Positions 39,696 to 51,088 of a DNA stretch of 64,000 bases are shown here, piece after piece. A program made the position numbers and the translations under genes. The stretch comes from Rhabditophanes sp. KR3021 (lineage: Eukaryota; Nematoda; Chromadorea; Rhabditida; Alloionematidae). The number at the start of each line of letters is the position of its first letter. Position 1 is the stretch's first letter. The stretch covers positions 6,262,001 to 6,326,000 of the forward strand of contig CAUJLY010000006.1 of NCBI GenBank assembly GCA_963281155.1, written 5' to 3'. The notes beneath the pieces are model-generated. The model saw only the letters and a list, made by a program, of their open reading frames with translations. It ran no database searches and was not told the origin of the DNA.

Positions 39696-42255
39696 TCACA
39701 ACAATTAATTTCAACCCAAGTTAAACTAATCATTTCGGGCATTTTGTAATCTCTTTTATTTTTTGTTTCATGTCGAACTGCCGTAACTAAAGTAACTAAA
39801 AATTTAGTTATCTTAATGCCAGACCTTCTTCTTGTCGCCATCATCTACATCAATTATTAAAAAATGTAATAGCGCTATATTTGATGTGTGCTTTATTATT
39901 GCCATAATAGTATGCAGATATTTTGTTTCCTAGATATATATACATACCAAAACAATTGTTTTATTTCACTACTATATTATTATAACAAGGGTAAAGCTTA
40001 ATTTGTTTTAATATTATCTATATATCCATATGTACAATATACTTTTCTCTTTATTGTAGCTTTAATCAAAATTGATGTTCTATGCTAATCAAAAAAATAT
40101 TAATATGTTTTTGTTTAATTTGGTAAAAATAAAATGTTATATTTTCAATTTTTTATTTATCGAATCTTTGAATGTTTATCTTCGAAACATTAAACAAATT
40201 TGATAAACAAAATTCGTTTCAAATATAAGTGTCATTTTATTTTGATAAATCAGAAATATTCATTTTGACGCATAATATATGTATTTGTTTCTGAAAAATA
40301 AATTATCTGACATGCTTTCAATAGTTTTTACTTTGAATACAAAAATAATAAGAATAGACATTTGTTGACAAATGTTTAAACGTTCTTTTTAAGTTTCCTT
40401 ACAATCTATGTACACAAATAATTCAATATAAAATTGTGTCTATTAAATTGTAAATATTTTAGAGATATCTGCTAATTTATACCGACCAAATGTCTGTAAA
40501 AAACGTTAATTAAAACATATTCTTTTGAATAAAATTTGTTTAAAGAATTGAGATTAGGTATTAATGTGTTGCATTTAATATTTACCAATACACTTTCCTA
40601 TAAAATACAAATTAAAGATAGGGAATGTTTTTAAGTTTACGTCAATAGATTTGATTACATTTGTTGGTAGCAGATAAGTCGTAAGAAAGAACGTCAACTT
40701 CATTCCTTATTTTGTTTACTTTCAAATATACATATGAACAATTTACGTAACAACAAAGTCTAGTATATATAATTTTGATAATAGAGAATAAGTTCCTCGA
40801 ATTCCAATCAAAAAATTCCATTATAATATACATTTAAGTTGGAAAGTAAAGAATTTAAAATATTTAACATTTACCTTCTATTTAATTTGGGGACTTTTCA
40901 AAGATGTTCTTTGACTTAGAATGAACTGAATATATGAACTGCTAGTAAACTATAATAAACGATGATAAAATTCAATCGTTTGTAATGGAACTTTTTAATA
41001 AAAGATAAACTTTATTCAACAGTAAGCAAAAAGTGGATTTAGATTATCACATGCCATTTTAAACAAAAAACATCCAGTAAAGATGATAATTTATTATAAA
41101 TGATTTTTGTCTTTATTACCAACACACCATATAGAGATGTAAAAAACAAATAACCTACAAATGGAAATCAGTTTAAAACGCATCTACTTCATAGAACAGA
41201 TTCACTTGACATGATATAGATGTGTTCTCCTTTTAAGTGAAATTGCATTCATCTATCAATTTTCTTCAATTTATTTATTAAAACCGGACACTAAAGTATG
41301 TAGTTGAGACAATTATTAATTGTTACAACAAATCACTTTATTTTTTCTCAGTGTATCTTGTACCATTTATATCAATTTTAAATGAATCGTTGGTGCAGAG
41401 TTTATTTTTCAAAACATCATATGTACATATGATATTGGCAGTATGGATTTAAAAAAACACGATTATGTGTCTTTTAGTGTAGTTAAGTAGAAAAAATTGA
41501 CTGTGAATTAGCTTTTTGTGAGAGTCTGTATTCCTATATAATTTATAAATATATTCTTTTCCAAAATGTTGCTAACTAACAGGAACGAGAACAGCACGTA
41601 TAAATAGTAATTTTTAAAAGTATTTTTTTATATTTATTGGACAATAATTTTTGTTTCTTTTCGACTGTTGCACAGTTTTAGATTGTGGTTAATAGATTGC
41701 CTTTTTTAATGAATTCTAGCCATACATTTAAATACCTTGAATACCACAATGATTATGACATTACATTATTGGATTTTGTTGTTGTTTGATTATATATTAA
41801 TGGAAAAATGGTCTGGTGCATATTATAGACGCTTTGCAATATATTAAATAAGACCTTTAATTTACACTGTATAAAAATAATACTATTTATTAACGAAAAA
41901 GCTGTTAAAACCTTAAATTAAGTGCATTTAAATCTATATTTTTTCTTAGTTGCACCATAATTCATAGACATACTAAAAAAGCAGCGATAATGGAATTGTT
42001 TCATAAAAGGCCATTTTTTAAGTATACGTTATAACTATTTCTGTTTTATTGAGCGTTTCTTTGTGTGTATGTTGCATAGGTTAAAGTTGGTAATATTTGT
42101 TGCAACCAAAATTTGAAATTGTTTATTAAACATTGTAAACCATCTATATGCACCTTGTTCCGATGATTACTCTTTTATTTTCCATAGTATATAAAGGATT
42201 GCTTTTGTTTACAACAACGCTATCAATGACAATGATATTAAAAATATATTTTTAG
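39696..42255. other. 2.6 kb intergenic sequence
   Basis: AT-rich with no recognised gene; the open frame at 40642-40833 (-) has no support. It ends at a TTTTTAG directly before the next ATG. Confidence 0.5.
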
Positions 42256-43329
42256 ATGAGCCATTCTGTACCTTCGGAAAACAGTGTAATTCATTTGTCC
42301 GAAGAAGACAATCGGGACAAAGGTAAATTTATCTCCAATTTAGTATGACATTATTTTTTAGATGAGGAAGAAATTCAAAACAATGAGTCAGATGAAAGTC
42401 AAAATAACGAAGAAGAAATGCAAACTAATTTAGACATTATAGAAAATAAGAAAGAAGATGAGAAAGAAATGCTAAGCAATATTATTCCTACCACAGGTAT
42501 CAATGGAGATATAGTTTTTGTTGAAGACGATTGGGATGATTTGGACGATGGCAACGACGATGAAGTTCGTGAGTATGAACGAATTCAAATGACAGACCCA
42601 ATACTTCATCGAATCGACCATCCCAATAGGCGATCTAAATATGTGATGAGGGATGCCAAGTGGAAGTTAATCATTAGCAAATCATTTGAATTTATCCTCG
42701 ATCTTCCCTTGGACACTGTTTGCTTGTCCAGACGTCTAACGTCCAATTTAGCTGCTATGCCAATGAGATTTTCTCACTTCTGCAAGTATGTTCTCAATAC
42801 TGACCAGGAAGATTTCTTTAAAATAAATGCTCGTATGAAGAGAAGATGGAGTTCATTTGACGAGGATGGAAAATTGTCATGGAGATTAATTTTTGCTTAC
42901 TTGACTAGCAGAGAAGCAATCGAATACTTGTTCTTCAAATACAGAAATCTTGTAAAATATCCCAATGCAGTTGCTGAGGTTTCCATTCGCGAATCACTGT
43001 ATTTAGATAGAGATGAGGAGATGTGGTATGATGAATATTCATTGATTGAATATCCAATTACTCTGCCAGAAGGAAATCCTTTTGATATTTATGATTTGTT
43101 GGCTAATGCTTTAAAATTGATGAATGGAGCACAATTAAGCCGCGACGAATTTGCCGAAAAAACTCTTTGCATGCACGGAGATGATTTTGAAGATTGTTTT
43201 TTCAAAGTCGAAAAATGGAAATACACCTCTGATGATTTGAGGAAAAAATATTGTAAAATTTATCATTTTATATCAAACCAAGTACGTGTAAAACAGTTCA
43301 TTCATCAATATAGTATTACTAATTACTGA
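42256..43329 (+). CDS. Acidic-N-terminal protein of unknown function
   Basis: Not recognised. Exons 42256-42322 and 42362-43329 flank a 39-nt intron; 344 residues. The ATG immediately follows TTTTTAG, as expected of a trans-spliced or 5'-UTR-spliced start, which supports this initiation. Residues 1-100 are very acidic and polar (DEEEIQ, EEEMQ, EDDWDDLDD). The remainder looks like a compact helical domain with many aromatic residues (KWKLIISKSFEFILDLPL, RMKRRWSSFDEDGKLSW, REAIEYLFFKYRNL). No signal peptide or membrane segment is present, so a cytosolic or nuclear location is likely. Codon use and lack of stops over 968 bp argue for a real gene. It may be nematode-restricted. Confidence 0.8.
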
Positions 43330-44198
43330 TTCAGGTTACAGCAATGGCACTGATCTCGAAATTCACTCACTTCTTTAAAAATTAATTACTTTTTCAAAAT
43401 ATTTATGAATTGATTCAATTTGTCGGTCATTTGGACTTTTGTGATATCTAAATATTATTCTATATTTTACCCACGCAACAAATATCATATTCAGCTTTTC
43501 TTTAAAATTATAATAAACTATGCAGGACACATTGTTGCATATAAAAAATCTATTATATTTAAAGTAGAAGATGAATTGCTTTTTGACATTAACGATGCCC
43601 CGATTTTGTCGTAATAATATATATAGAGAAGTTACGTTTAATCGAATTTGGTTTACATTTATTCAATCACATAAAAATAACGTAGATGTAATGAAAATAT
43701 TTTGCCAAAATTAATGAATGTCTAGTGATAGCACAAAGGTTAAAGTGGAGATAATTTAAGATAGAAGATAAAATAGATATCTTCAGATAATCAAAAAAAT
43801 TAGTGAACAACAATAATCATTACTCAAATATTTACTTGTCTTCTTTGACATATAGTCTTTGTGTACAATCCACACATTCGTTGGTCAAGACAATCAAAGT
43901 TGTGCTATCATAAAACAAAAAAAAAGTTTGCAATTTTGATCAAATTAATATGCAATCACGTGTTTACCCAACTTCTCCTTATTGCAAAGAGGTCTATTCA
44001 TAGCATAGGTTTGTTAAACCAATTTGCTTTTTTACACTGATACATCAAATGGATGGTATTGTCTGTTTAGATAGGCCAAAACATTTGCTAGGTTAATAAT
44101 ATATGTTTATAAGAATATATATGTATTTTTATTAGATATGTCAGCACCAAGGTCATAAGATTAGATAGGAAAAGAAAATGGCAAGTTTTGGTTAATAT
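43330..44198. other. 0.9 kb upstream of the cathepsin Z gene
   Basis: Intergenic. The 64-codon frame at 43420-43614 (+) has no family signal. The region presumably includes the cathepsin promoter. Confidence 0.5.
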
Positions 44199-44206
44199 AA
44201 AAGCCA
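44199..44206 (+). promoter_or_regulatory. Candidate TATA box of the cathepsin Z gene
   Basis: A TATAAAAG octamer about 113 bp before the cathepsin ATG and about 100 bp before a TTTGTAG acceptor at 44308. A transcription start near 44230 would leave a short outron or 5' UTR removed by that acceptor. Match by eye only; the region is AT-rich. Confidence 0.4.
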
Positions 44207-44318
44207 GAAAAATATGGGAAGATCATCAGTTGACATTAAACCTTTTCCTAATGTTAGTTGTGAACTAGCTTTTTGTTCAAAATCATTTTTTAATCGTTCT
44301 ATTTGTAGAATTCATACA

Positions 44319-45372
44319 ATGAAGAGTATAATCCTGATTGCATTGTTTGTCGGTTTGGCTTTTGCTTCTGATAAAGAAGATTACAAGAAACAACTATCGC
44401 AATTGTTGTCCAAAAATGGGTATAATGCCAAAGGAGGATACGTTAAGAGCGGGCTTCTTCACGCTGAACACAGGTTAGTTTTGATTTTTTGTCGATTATA
44501 TTAATATATGGTAATCATAGAACATTCGTGAGAGATTGGGAGAAACCAGGATTTTCCGCTGATCAATTGCCATCAAAATGGGATTGGAGAAACATTAGTG
44601 GAGTCAACTATGCAGCTGTTGATCGCAACCAACACATCCCAATCTACTGTGGATCTTGCTGGTAACTTTACCCCTTGAAAATATCTGTGACAATTTGTAT
44701 ATTTAGGGCTTTCGGATCAACAACTGCCTTGGCAACCAGATTTAATATTAAGAGAAACAATGCCTGGCCATTGGTTATGCTCTCAGTTCAGGAAGTAATT
44801 GATTGTGCAGGTGCCGGTAGTTGCAATGGAGGAGAGCCACTTCCTGTTTATGAATATGCTCACAAACACGGAATCCCTCATGAAACTTGTAACAATTACC
44901 AAGCTCGTAATGGAAAATGCGACGCCCAAAATCGATGTGGATCTTGCTGGCCAGGAAATTGCTTTTCAATCTCAAATTACACTTCTTATAAGGTTGGAGA
45001 TTACGGAAGAGTTAGTGGTCGTGACAAGATGAAGGCAGAAATTTTCAAGAATGGACCCATTGCTTGTGGAATTGCTGCGACAAAGAAATTCGAAGACTAC
45101 GCCGGGGGTGTTTATATTGAAGAGACTACTGAAGAAATAGATCACATCATTGCTGTAGTTGGATGGGAAACTGTACCAGGTATTGGAGAAGTCTGGATTG
45201 TAAGTTCATAAATCTGCGTATTAATATAAATGTATAGGGTGTAAATTCTTGGGGAACACCATGGGGAGAGCAGGGATGGTTCCGTGTTCCAACATCTGCT
45301 TACAAAGACGGAGGATCAAAATACAACTTGCGCATTGAAGAAGATTGTGTCTGGGGTGATGCCCAACTTTAA
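44319..45372 (+). CDS. cpz-1: Cathepsin Z/X cysteine protease
   Basis: Exons 44319-44473, 44521-44661, 44707-45199, 45238-45372 (introns 47, 45 and 38 nt); 307 residues, the usual cathepsin Z length. A signal peptide ([17 protein letters not shown]) is followed by a short propeptide. The mature enzyme carries the cathepsin Z hallmark HIP insertion right before the active-site cysteine ([14 protein letters not shown]), the catalytic histidine in DHIIAVVGW and the asparagine in NSWG. Family knowledge: a papain-fold lysosomal or secreted carboxypeptidase; nematode CPZ-1 acts in cuticle moulting. The ATG at 44319 lies 11 nt after a TTTGTAG acceptor and is preferred to an in-frame ATG at 44214, which would bury the signal peptide. 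AATAAA at 45426 is the likely polyadenylation signal. Confidence 0.97.
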
Positions 45373-45506
45373 AAACATGGCTTCAAGACCTCATTAACAA
45401 TAATAAGCAACCATTATTTTTATTTAATAAACATTCATTATTTTCATGTAATACAAGTATTTTATATTTGGCAGCATATAACTAAGCAAGTTTTATATAT
45501 CATCAT

Positions 45507-45891
45507 TTAAAGTTTGTCTGGTCGGATAAGATTTTCTGTTGGACAGTCGGGTGCGTTTTTATTTCCCAGTTCATGGCGATTAACAACGCATTTGATATGC
45601 TTTTTGTTCTTGATTCTAAAAGTATCAATTTTTTTAATTTCCTTGGCTGTTAATGACGGGATCTTATAGATTCGTAACAATTTATAAAAGTTCACATCAT
45701 AGATTGTGTTCGGTGGTATCTAAAAACCTTAGATCATGTTAGTTTTAGTTATTAAATGATACCTTATTGCCAACATAACTGCCAAAATTAGTATTGGATA
45801 CCTCACGTATGTTGGTGATTAACATAGCAAAATTTAAATTAATTAATACACATATAAAAACAATCACACATAGACTCGTCTCTATCTTCAT
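45507..45891 (-). CDS. Small secreted protein of unknown function
   Basis: Not recognised. Exons 45891-45763 and 45719-45507 with a 43-nt intron (GTATCA donor, TTTTTAG acceptor) give 113 residues. The start is set by an ATG opening a clear signal peptide (SLCVIVFICVLINLNFA). The mature part is basic and contains one cysteine pair (KCVVNRHELG... APDCPTE). The stop lies 134 bp from the cathepsin Z stop, so the two genes converge and their 3' UTRs may overlap. A function cannot be given; short secreted nematode proteins of this kind can be cuticle, antimicrobial or effector proteins. Confidence 0.7.
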
Positions 45892-46529
45892 TATTAAAAA
45901 GCGTCTTCTTCACACAGACAAAAAACGTTATAAAAAATATGTTAAAATGCTATCTTTTATTTCAAAATATACGAATAGTTATATTCAAAAGAATAATCTT
46001 TAGATTGAGCCTTTCAAATATTAAACATTATAGATAGATCTTTAATTTTTTGTTTTGCAAATATTCATTATTATTTGATTTGAAGTTTCGTACAACTAAA
46101 TAGAAATCATAATTTTTCAGTCAAAAAACATTTTTTGCCAAATTGTTTAAATAAATGTGTAGAAGATATCATTAGACTGAATGTTCTTCAAACAAATGAA
46201 AATAAAACAAGTTATTTAAAAAAGAATACTTTTTAATGAATGAACTAATTGTAAATAATATTTTAAAAGCTCTCGAACTCTTTGTTTTTATTTATTTGAA
46301 AACTTCATTTAAATTTACTTGAATATATACCTAATAAATGGAAGATATTGATGCAAACACTTGAAAATACTTTACACCGAATGATGTAAAATCTTTACTC
46401 ATTATATTAAATTAAAATCTTGAGTATGTATCGTTTCTAGATTTTTGTATAAAAATTTAATTGTTCTCACACTAGATACTTTTATATATAATAATTTCAA
46501 AACAAAATCAAATCATTTATTCAATTTTA
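45892..46529. other. 0.6 kb between divergent secreted-protein genes
   Basis: AT-rich; it lies between the starts of the small secreted gene (-) and the Cys-rich gene (+), so it is a probable shared promoter region. No motif was recognised with confidence. Confidence 0.5.
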
Positions 46530-47544
46530 ATGACAAGCTTTAATATATTTTTGTTGCCAGTGCTTATTTTTATTGCGTTCCTAATTCATAATGCTAAGGT
46601 AAGAATATTTTTCTTTTTCCTAAAAATTAATATTTATTTTGAGATGGCGGATGATAGTGTAGCTTGCACTTGTTTGAAAAAAGCAATCGTCCCAAAATGT
46701 AGATGTTATCCTACTTCATTAGACATCTACGGAAACCCAAGTAAAGTATCGTGTACTTGTGAAACAGAACACGAATATGACGGCAAAAGTTGTGATTGCA
46801 AAAAAGAAAATGATACCGAATCAAAATCGTTGTCTCAATGTGTTATATTATGCGAAAATTCATGTCGTGCAAATTTTGTACTAAATGACTATGCTTATGA
46901 TAAATCTCAATATGAGGTCGTCTGTAGTAATATTTGTCGAAGGACTTGTGAGAATTTCGGGCAATCACTACCACAAACAAGTACTCCTTTAAATCAGCAA
47001 TTTTTGATTTTAATTCAAAAAGTAGCTTGTGAGATAGATTGTAATAAAGAGAATGAATCAAAGAGTAGTTGTATGGAATCATGCAGCTGTCAAAATCAAT
47101 GTCATTCAGATTGTTCGACCCGACTAAATCATAGTTTAGATGAATGTTTTCCCCGCGTGTAAAAAAGCGTGTAACAAAAGACATTTAGTGAATGAAATAA
47201 GTACTTGTGATCAAAATTGTCCCATATCATGCTTAGGTTCACCTAATTATAAAGGATGCGTGGCAAATTGCACACTAAAATGTGGATGCGAACGATCAAG
47301 TAACAAAAGCTGCATCAGCAATTGTCTCAAAGTTCAGACGACATCTCTTAAATTAGACGATTGCAAAATGCAATGTGAAAAGCAATCGAAGTTCTTTTGC
47401 AAAAAAAGTTTCCAAGATCCTGTTAAAGTTAGTGTATACATTCCATGTCAAAATTTAAAAAATCCAACCATTCATACCGACATTTGTGATTGTCCGACAG
47501 ATTACTTTGCTTGTGCAAATAATACAAAATGCTGTCAAAAATAA
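46530..47544 (+). CDS. Cysteine-rich secreted protein with repeated CX3C pairs, frame broken once
   Basis: Not recognised. Exon 46530-46598 encodes a signal peptide (FLLPVLIFIAFLIHNA). A 45-nt intron follows, and exon 46644-47544 encodes the mature protein; about 322 residues in all. More than ten CX3C pairs are spread along it (CVILC, CSNIC, CEIDC, CMESC, CHSDC, CFPAC, CDQNC, CVANC, CISNC, CKMQC), many with a further Cys at +4, as in stacked helical hairpins tied by disulphides. It ends in CDCPTDYFACANNTKCC. The frame breaks at the C4 run 47151-47154: LDECFP continues as ACKKACN only if one base is dropped, which preserves the CX3C spacing. The intron is open and a multiple of three. It is probably an extracellular structural or defence-type protein. 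Confidence 0.75.
47151..47154 (+). other. One-base frame break in the Cys-rich gene
   Basis: The frame in use reads DECFPRV then stop. Dropping one C of CCCC gives DECFPACKKAC and 130 further codons of the same Cys pattern up to a stop at 47544. No GT-AG intron of realistic length spans the site. Confidence 0.8.
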
Positions 47545-47846
47545 GTAAACATACTAAATTAATACATTGTAATTATCAATATTAGTCATATTATAAATTA
47601 ATCACTATTTTACCAACTGAAACAATCTACTTAAATGCTAACTCATAATATACCAAATATTATCCATCATTCATTTGTAACAAATAGAAGATGCTTTATT
47701 CAAAACAATGTTTGAGTATATAAAAACGCAAAAACATATACATACTTACTTATATGCACACATACATTGCTACAAACTTAGTTTTCCTAACCCAGTCAGT
47801 ATGGATGGCGCAAACCTATGAAAGAAAACATTTATGTGCAGTTAGT

Positions 47847-48026
47847 ATCGCTTCTCGAGCTTTTTAGCTCAGATCAAAGTGTAGTATCTGTTCTTTACTG
47901 TTTCATCGCAGTAAAATCCTCTACGAGGATTATGTGATTGAACTATTTTTGGGACTTGAATGTTTTTGGGCTTGCTCAAATCATTCGTTGGTCGGTCTAG
48001 TCTTGCACCTTTGCTAGACTCGGCCT
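47847..48026 (+). ncRNA. U2 spliceosomal snRNA
   Basis: Starts ATCGCTTCTC, the U2 5' end. Stem I is GAGC-loop-GCTC. GATCAAAGTGTAGTATC contains the branch-point recognition sequence GTAGTA, with the AAA spelling seen in nematode U2. Stem IIa pairs TTTACTG with CAGTAAA, and stem IIb pairs ATCCTC with GAGGAT around TACG. An Sm site follows (ACTATTTTTGGGA). A stem III with a GCTTGC loop and a terminal stem IV (GTCTAG with CTAGAC, loop TCTTGCACCTTTG for U2B'') complete the RNA. About 180 nt, close to the usual size. U2 base-pairs with the intron branch site in the nucleus. No TATA box is needed for this RNA polymerase II snRNA class; the promoter element upstream was not resolved. Confidence 0.96.
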
Positions 48027-48460
48027 AAAAAATAAACATAGAAAGAATGCACATAATATCAGTACTTGTATATAAATTTAAATTGATGCGACCATTCAAT
48101 GAAATATAAAATAAAATATTTTAAAGATTGAATCTTACCAAAACCAGTGCCTTAGTCCCAGATAGTTTCACTAGGGTTTTTAACATCAATCTTAACTTCC
48201 AACATTTATTTATTAGCCAAGTTCTTTAATTGTAAATGGAATTTTTGAAAATTTCCTATTACATTATCATCCTTAAATTCCGTAAATTAGTAAATCCGTT
48301 ATGTAACACTTTTTTTGCAAACTTTTCAAATGGTTTATCATGCCACTGAACCAAACATATAAAAAAGTATCTAATCAGTTTTGTAGCGCTTGAAATATTG
48401 ATTCTAATGCTATAAAGAAATAGCCGATCATGGGGTCACATATGATGTTGACTTCAGACC

Positions 48461-48628
48461 AAAAAAATATTTTTTTGTAACATATTTCTGAGTGTCAAAA
48501 TAGCTTTGCATTAATAAAAACTCTTATGTATAAAGAGAAAGGCTCATTTTAGTCATTTAAGTGGAGATAGGTCGCCTGCAAGGCAATGATAAAAAAGAAG
48601 TTTCGAAAAGTGCATTCCATATCTGGTT
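48461..48628 (+). repeat. Dispersed repeat, copy B
   Basis: Second copy of the element at 16846-16995, in the same orientation and about 435 bp downstream of the U2 gene. It carries an extra 15-20 bp in the middle (around CATTTAAGTGGAGATAGG). Similarity ends sharply after ATCTGGT in both copies. No coding potential. Confidence 0.65.
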
Positions 48629-48794
48629 GACTAAATAATTATAATTAGCGATATGGAATACTGTCAATATTTTGAAAGATCATGTAAATATCTATTTATA
48701 ATAAACCTTTTATTTTTAACCAATATTATTAAATAAATTTTACGAAAGAAGAATATTGCGTAGCACAATTAAATGTATTATTTCTGTATTTGAC

Positions 48795-49954
48795 TTATTG
48801 AGTTCTTGGATCTTTTCCTTTTTGAGCATTTTGCCTTGCAATAACTTCTTCTTCGACTTCTTTCAAGTCGTATGCCTGTCCGAAATAATACATCAAGTCA
48901 ATAAACATTTTTGTTATATTTACTGGAGCATATCCTTCGGCTGTTTTATAATCTTGTGGAAATGTGTGATGATAATTATGTCCGCCTTCGCCAATAGCTA
49001 CCAAAGATGTAAATAAATTATCAGTTGGAGAAATATCCTTGTTATATGGTTTATATCCAAACATATGGGAGACTGAATGAAAATATAAGTTATTTACAAA
49101 CAAAAATATACTATTTGAGAATGATTTTAGTGCAAAATCCAAAAAGCTCATAACTTACCACTATTAATACTCCAAGTGAAATGCAAAGTTTTAGTGTACC
49201 TGAATAGTCCTGCTGTGTAAAAGGCGTAAAATGGAGTTTCATCCCATCCAGCAACTGCTACCCATGTTGGGAAAACAAACCCCCAAAATATCAACATTGG
49301 AAAGTAATATTTTTTTTGGAATGCAAGTACAGGATCATTCTCTAAGTCACTCATATCAAGTTGTTTCCCCTTTTCAGCAACCTTCGGATGCTTTCTTACC
49401 ATCAGCCAGCCCATGTGTGAAAAAAAGAATCCCCTGTTGATGTTATGTGGATCGGCATCTGAATCAGTCCATTTGTGGTGACTTCTATGATCTCTAGACC
49501 ATTCCACTACTGAGTTTTGTACGGCCATGGAGTTACACAGCATTAAAAATATTTTTAGAGCCATGCTTGCCTTATAACTCTTATGCGACCACAAGCGATG
49601 AGCTCCTAAGAAGTAAATGATTAACATCCATAAATAATTAATAAACATTCAATCATTCATTAAATTGAACAAAGATAACTAACCTGCAGTTATTCCCAAG
49701 CCCGAAATTATCCAGCAAGCAAATGTCCAAACAAATGTTTGCCATTTAACGCAGAAAAATAAATGATATGCTCCTAGTAAAGCGGTAGCATGGAGAATTG
49801 TAAACAAAACAACATTCCTCCAAACAATTTCAGCTTTAAATGGTTTAGTTAAAGATTCTTCATGCATCTTTGCAACTTCGTCATTTTCAGCAGCCAAAAA
49901 CTGCTCACCTATTATCTTCTCGATTTTTGTTTTTGTTTGGGTACTAGTAACCAT
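48795..49954 (-). CDS. Delta-9 (stearoyl-CoA) fatty acid desaturase
   Basis: Exons 49954-49684, 49605-49159 and 49072-48795 (introns 78 and 86 nt, phases 1 and 1); 331 residues, near the length of nematode FAT-5/6/7. All three iron-binding histidine boxes are present: HRLWSH, HRSHH and HNYHH. Family signatures GITAGAHRLWSH and NSVSHMFGYKPY sit exactly at the two splice junctions, confirming the model. There are four hydrophobic helices. It is an ER membrane enzyme that inserts a cis double bond at C9 of stearoyl- or palmitoyl-CoA with cytochrome b5. Which FAT paralogue it corresponds to cannot be settled by eye, and so its chain-length preference is unknown. No C-terminal retrieval signal is obvious (ends KDPRTQ). 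Confidence 0.96.
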
Positions 49955-51088
49955 TTTAAATGAAAAAAACCTATAAATATTTATATGAGTTAGGAAGAAT
50001 ATGTTTCAAATGCAAATAATTCCATAATGTCTTCGAATCATCTATATACTCCTTAATAAAAATATGTAAAATAATAGAATTAAATACTAAAGCCACCTAC
50101 TTCTGTTATTTTATACATTTAAACCCAGCACCGCTAAATTGAATAATAAGGTTGTACTTTGGGCAGAAATGAACTACTCGTGGTATGATTAGTAGGAAAT
50201 GGCGTGATTGGAAAACCTTTTTTGAACAATTTTTACTCTTTTCACAATACTTATATACACATATTTATTGAGAGTCATATCTTTTAAATTGACTGCATAC
50301 ACACAATATTTCATTTGCATGTATATTGTATTCGCTTAAATGAGCTACACTACATAACAAAATGATACATAAATCTTAGTAAAAGCACCTTTAGCAATAT
50401 TTATATGGTAATAAGTTGCTAGTGTTTGGTAAAAATCACAAACTAGAAGCATGTTGTACTTTAAAATGTGTTGAAAATACAAAGAAATAGTATTTAAATC
50501 AACGAGACTACATATGATTAATGTAAAGCCTCAATTAATGAAAAACAGATAAAACTTCTCGTTCGGGCATTTTTTTGACATTTGTATGATTATGTTATGT
50601 GTGGTGTAGCGTGTTATGTTGCATCATAATTGTTGATATGATAAAGCCTTGAAGTAAATTGAATATGTATTTTATGGTAATAATTATGTTTATCCTCTAT
50701 TGTATTCTAGCATCATTTCCAACCAACATCACTTTTTAATATACATAATTTTGTTTATTGTCAGAGCGTAATAAAATTTTCTTATTTAGAATGGTTAAAA
50801 GATGATAATATACATCAGGAAAGTGATTATTATAGTCGCACAAATTGTTAACATTTTATTTAACACACAATAATAATATAATTTGTTTCTCAAAATGTTG
50901 ACAAATTGCTTTTTATTTTAATCATATAATTCTTTTAACATATTCATCAAGAAAGGGTACAATTTTAAAGTTGATTTTGATTAAATATGCTCTAGTATTC
51001 ATCACTTATTTTTAACACAATTTATGGCTAATACAAAATATAATTTATGTTTTAAATACATTTTTGTTACACTTTTGAAGAACAGTGT
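49955..51088. other. 1.1 kb upstream of the desaturase gene
   Basis: AT-rich intergenic sequence between the desaturase start and the coiled-coil gene stop. The open frame at 51024-51311 (+) is the reverse of the coiled-coil exon. Nothing else was recognised. Confidence 0.5.

Noticed and set aside
44214..44318. Longer N-terminus for cathepsin Z starting at 44214
   Set aside because: It would place 35 residues before the signal peptide, and a TTTGTAG acceptor lies between the two ATGs.
46843..47184. 113-codon minus-strand open frame
   Set aside because: Shadow of the Cys-rich gene on the other strand.
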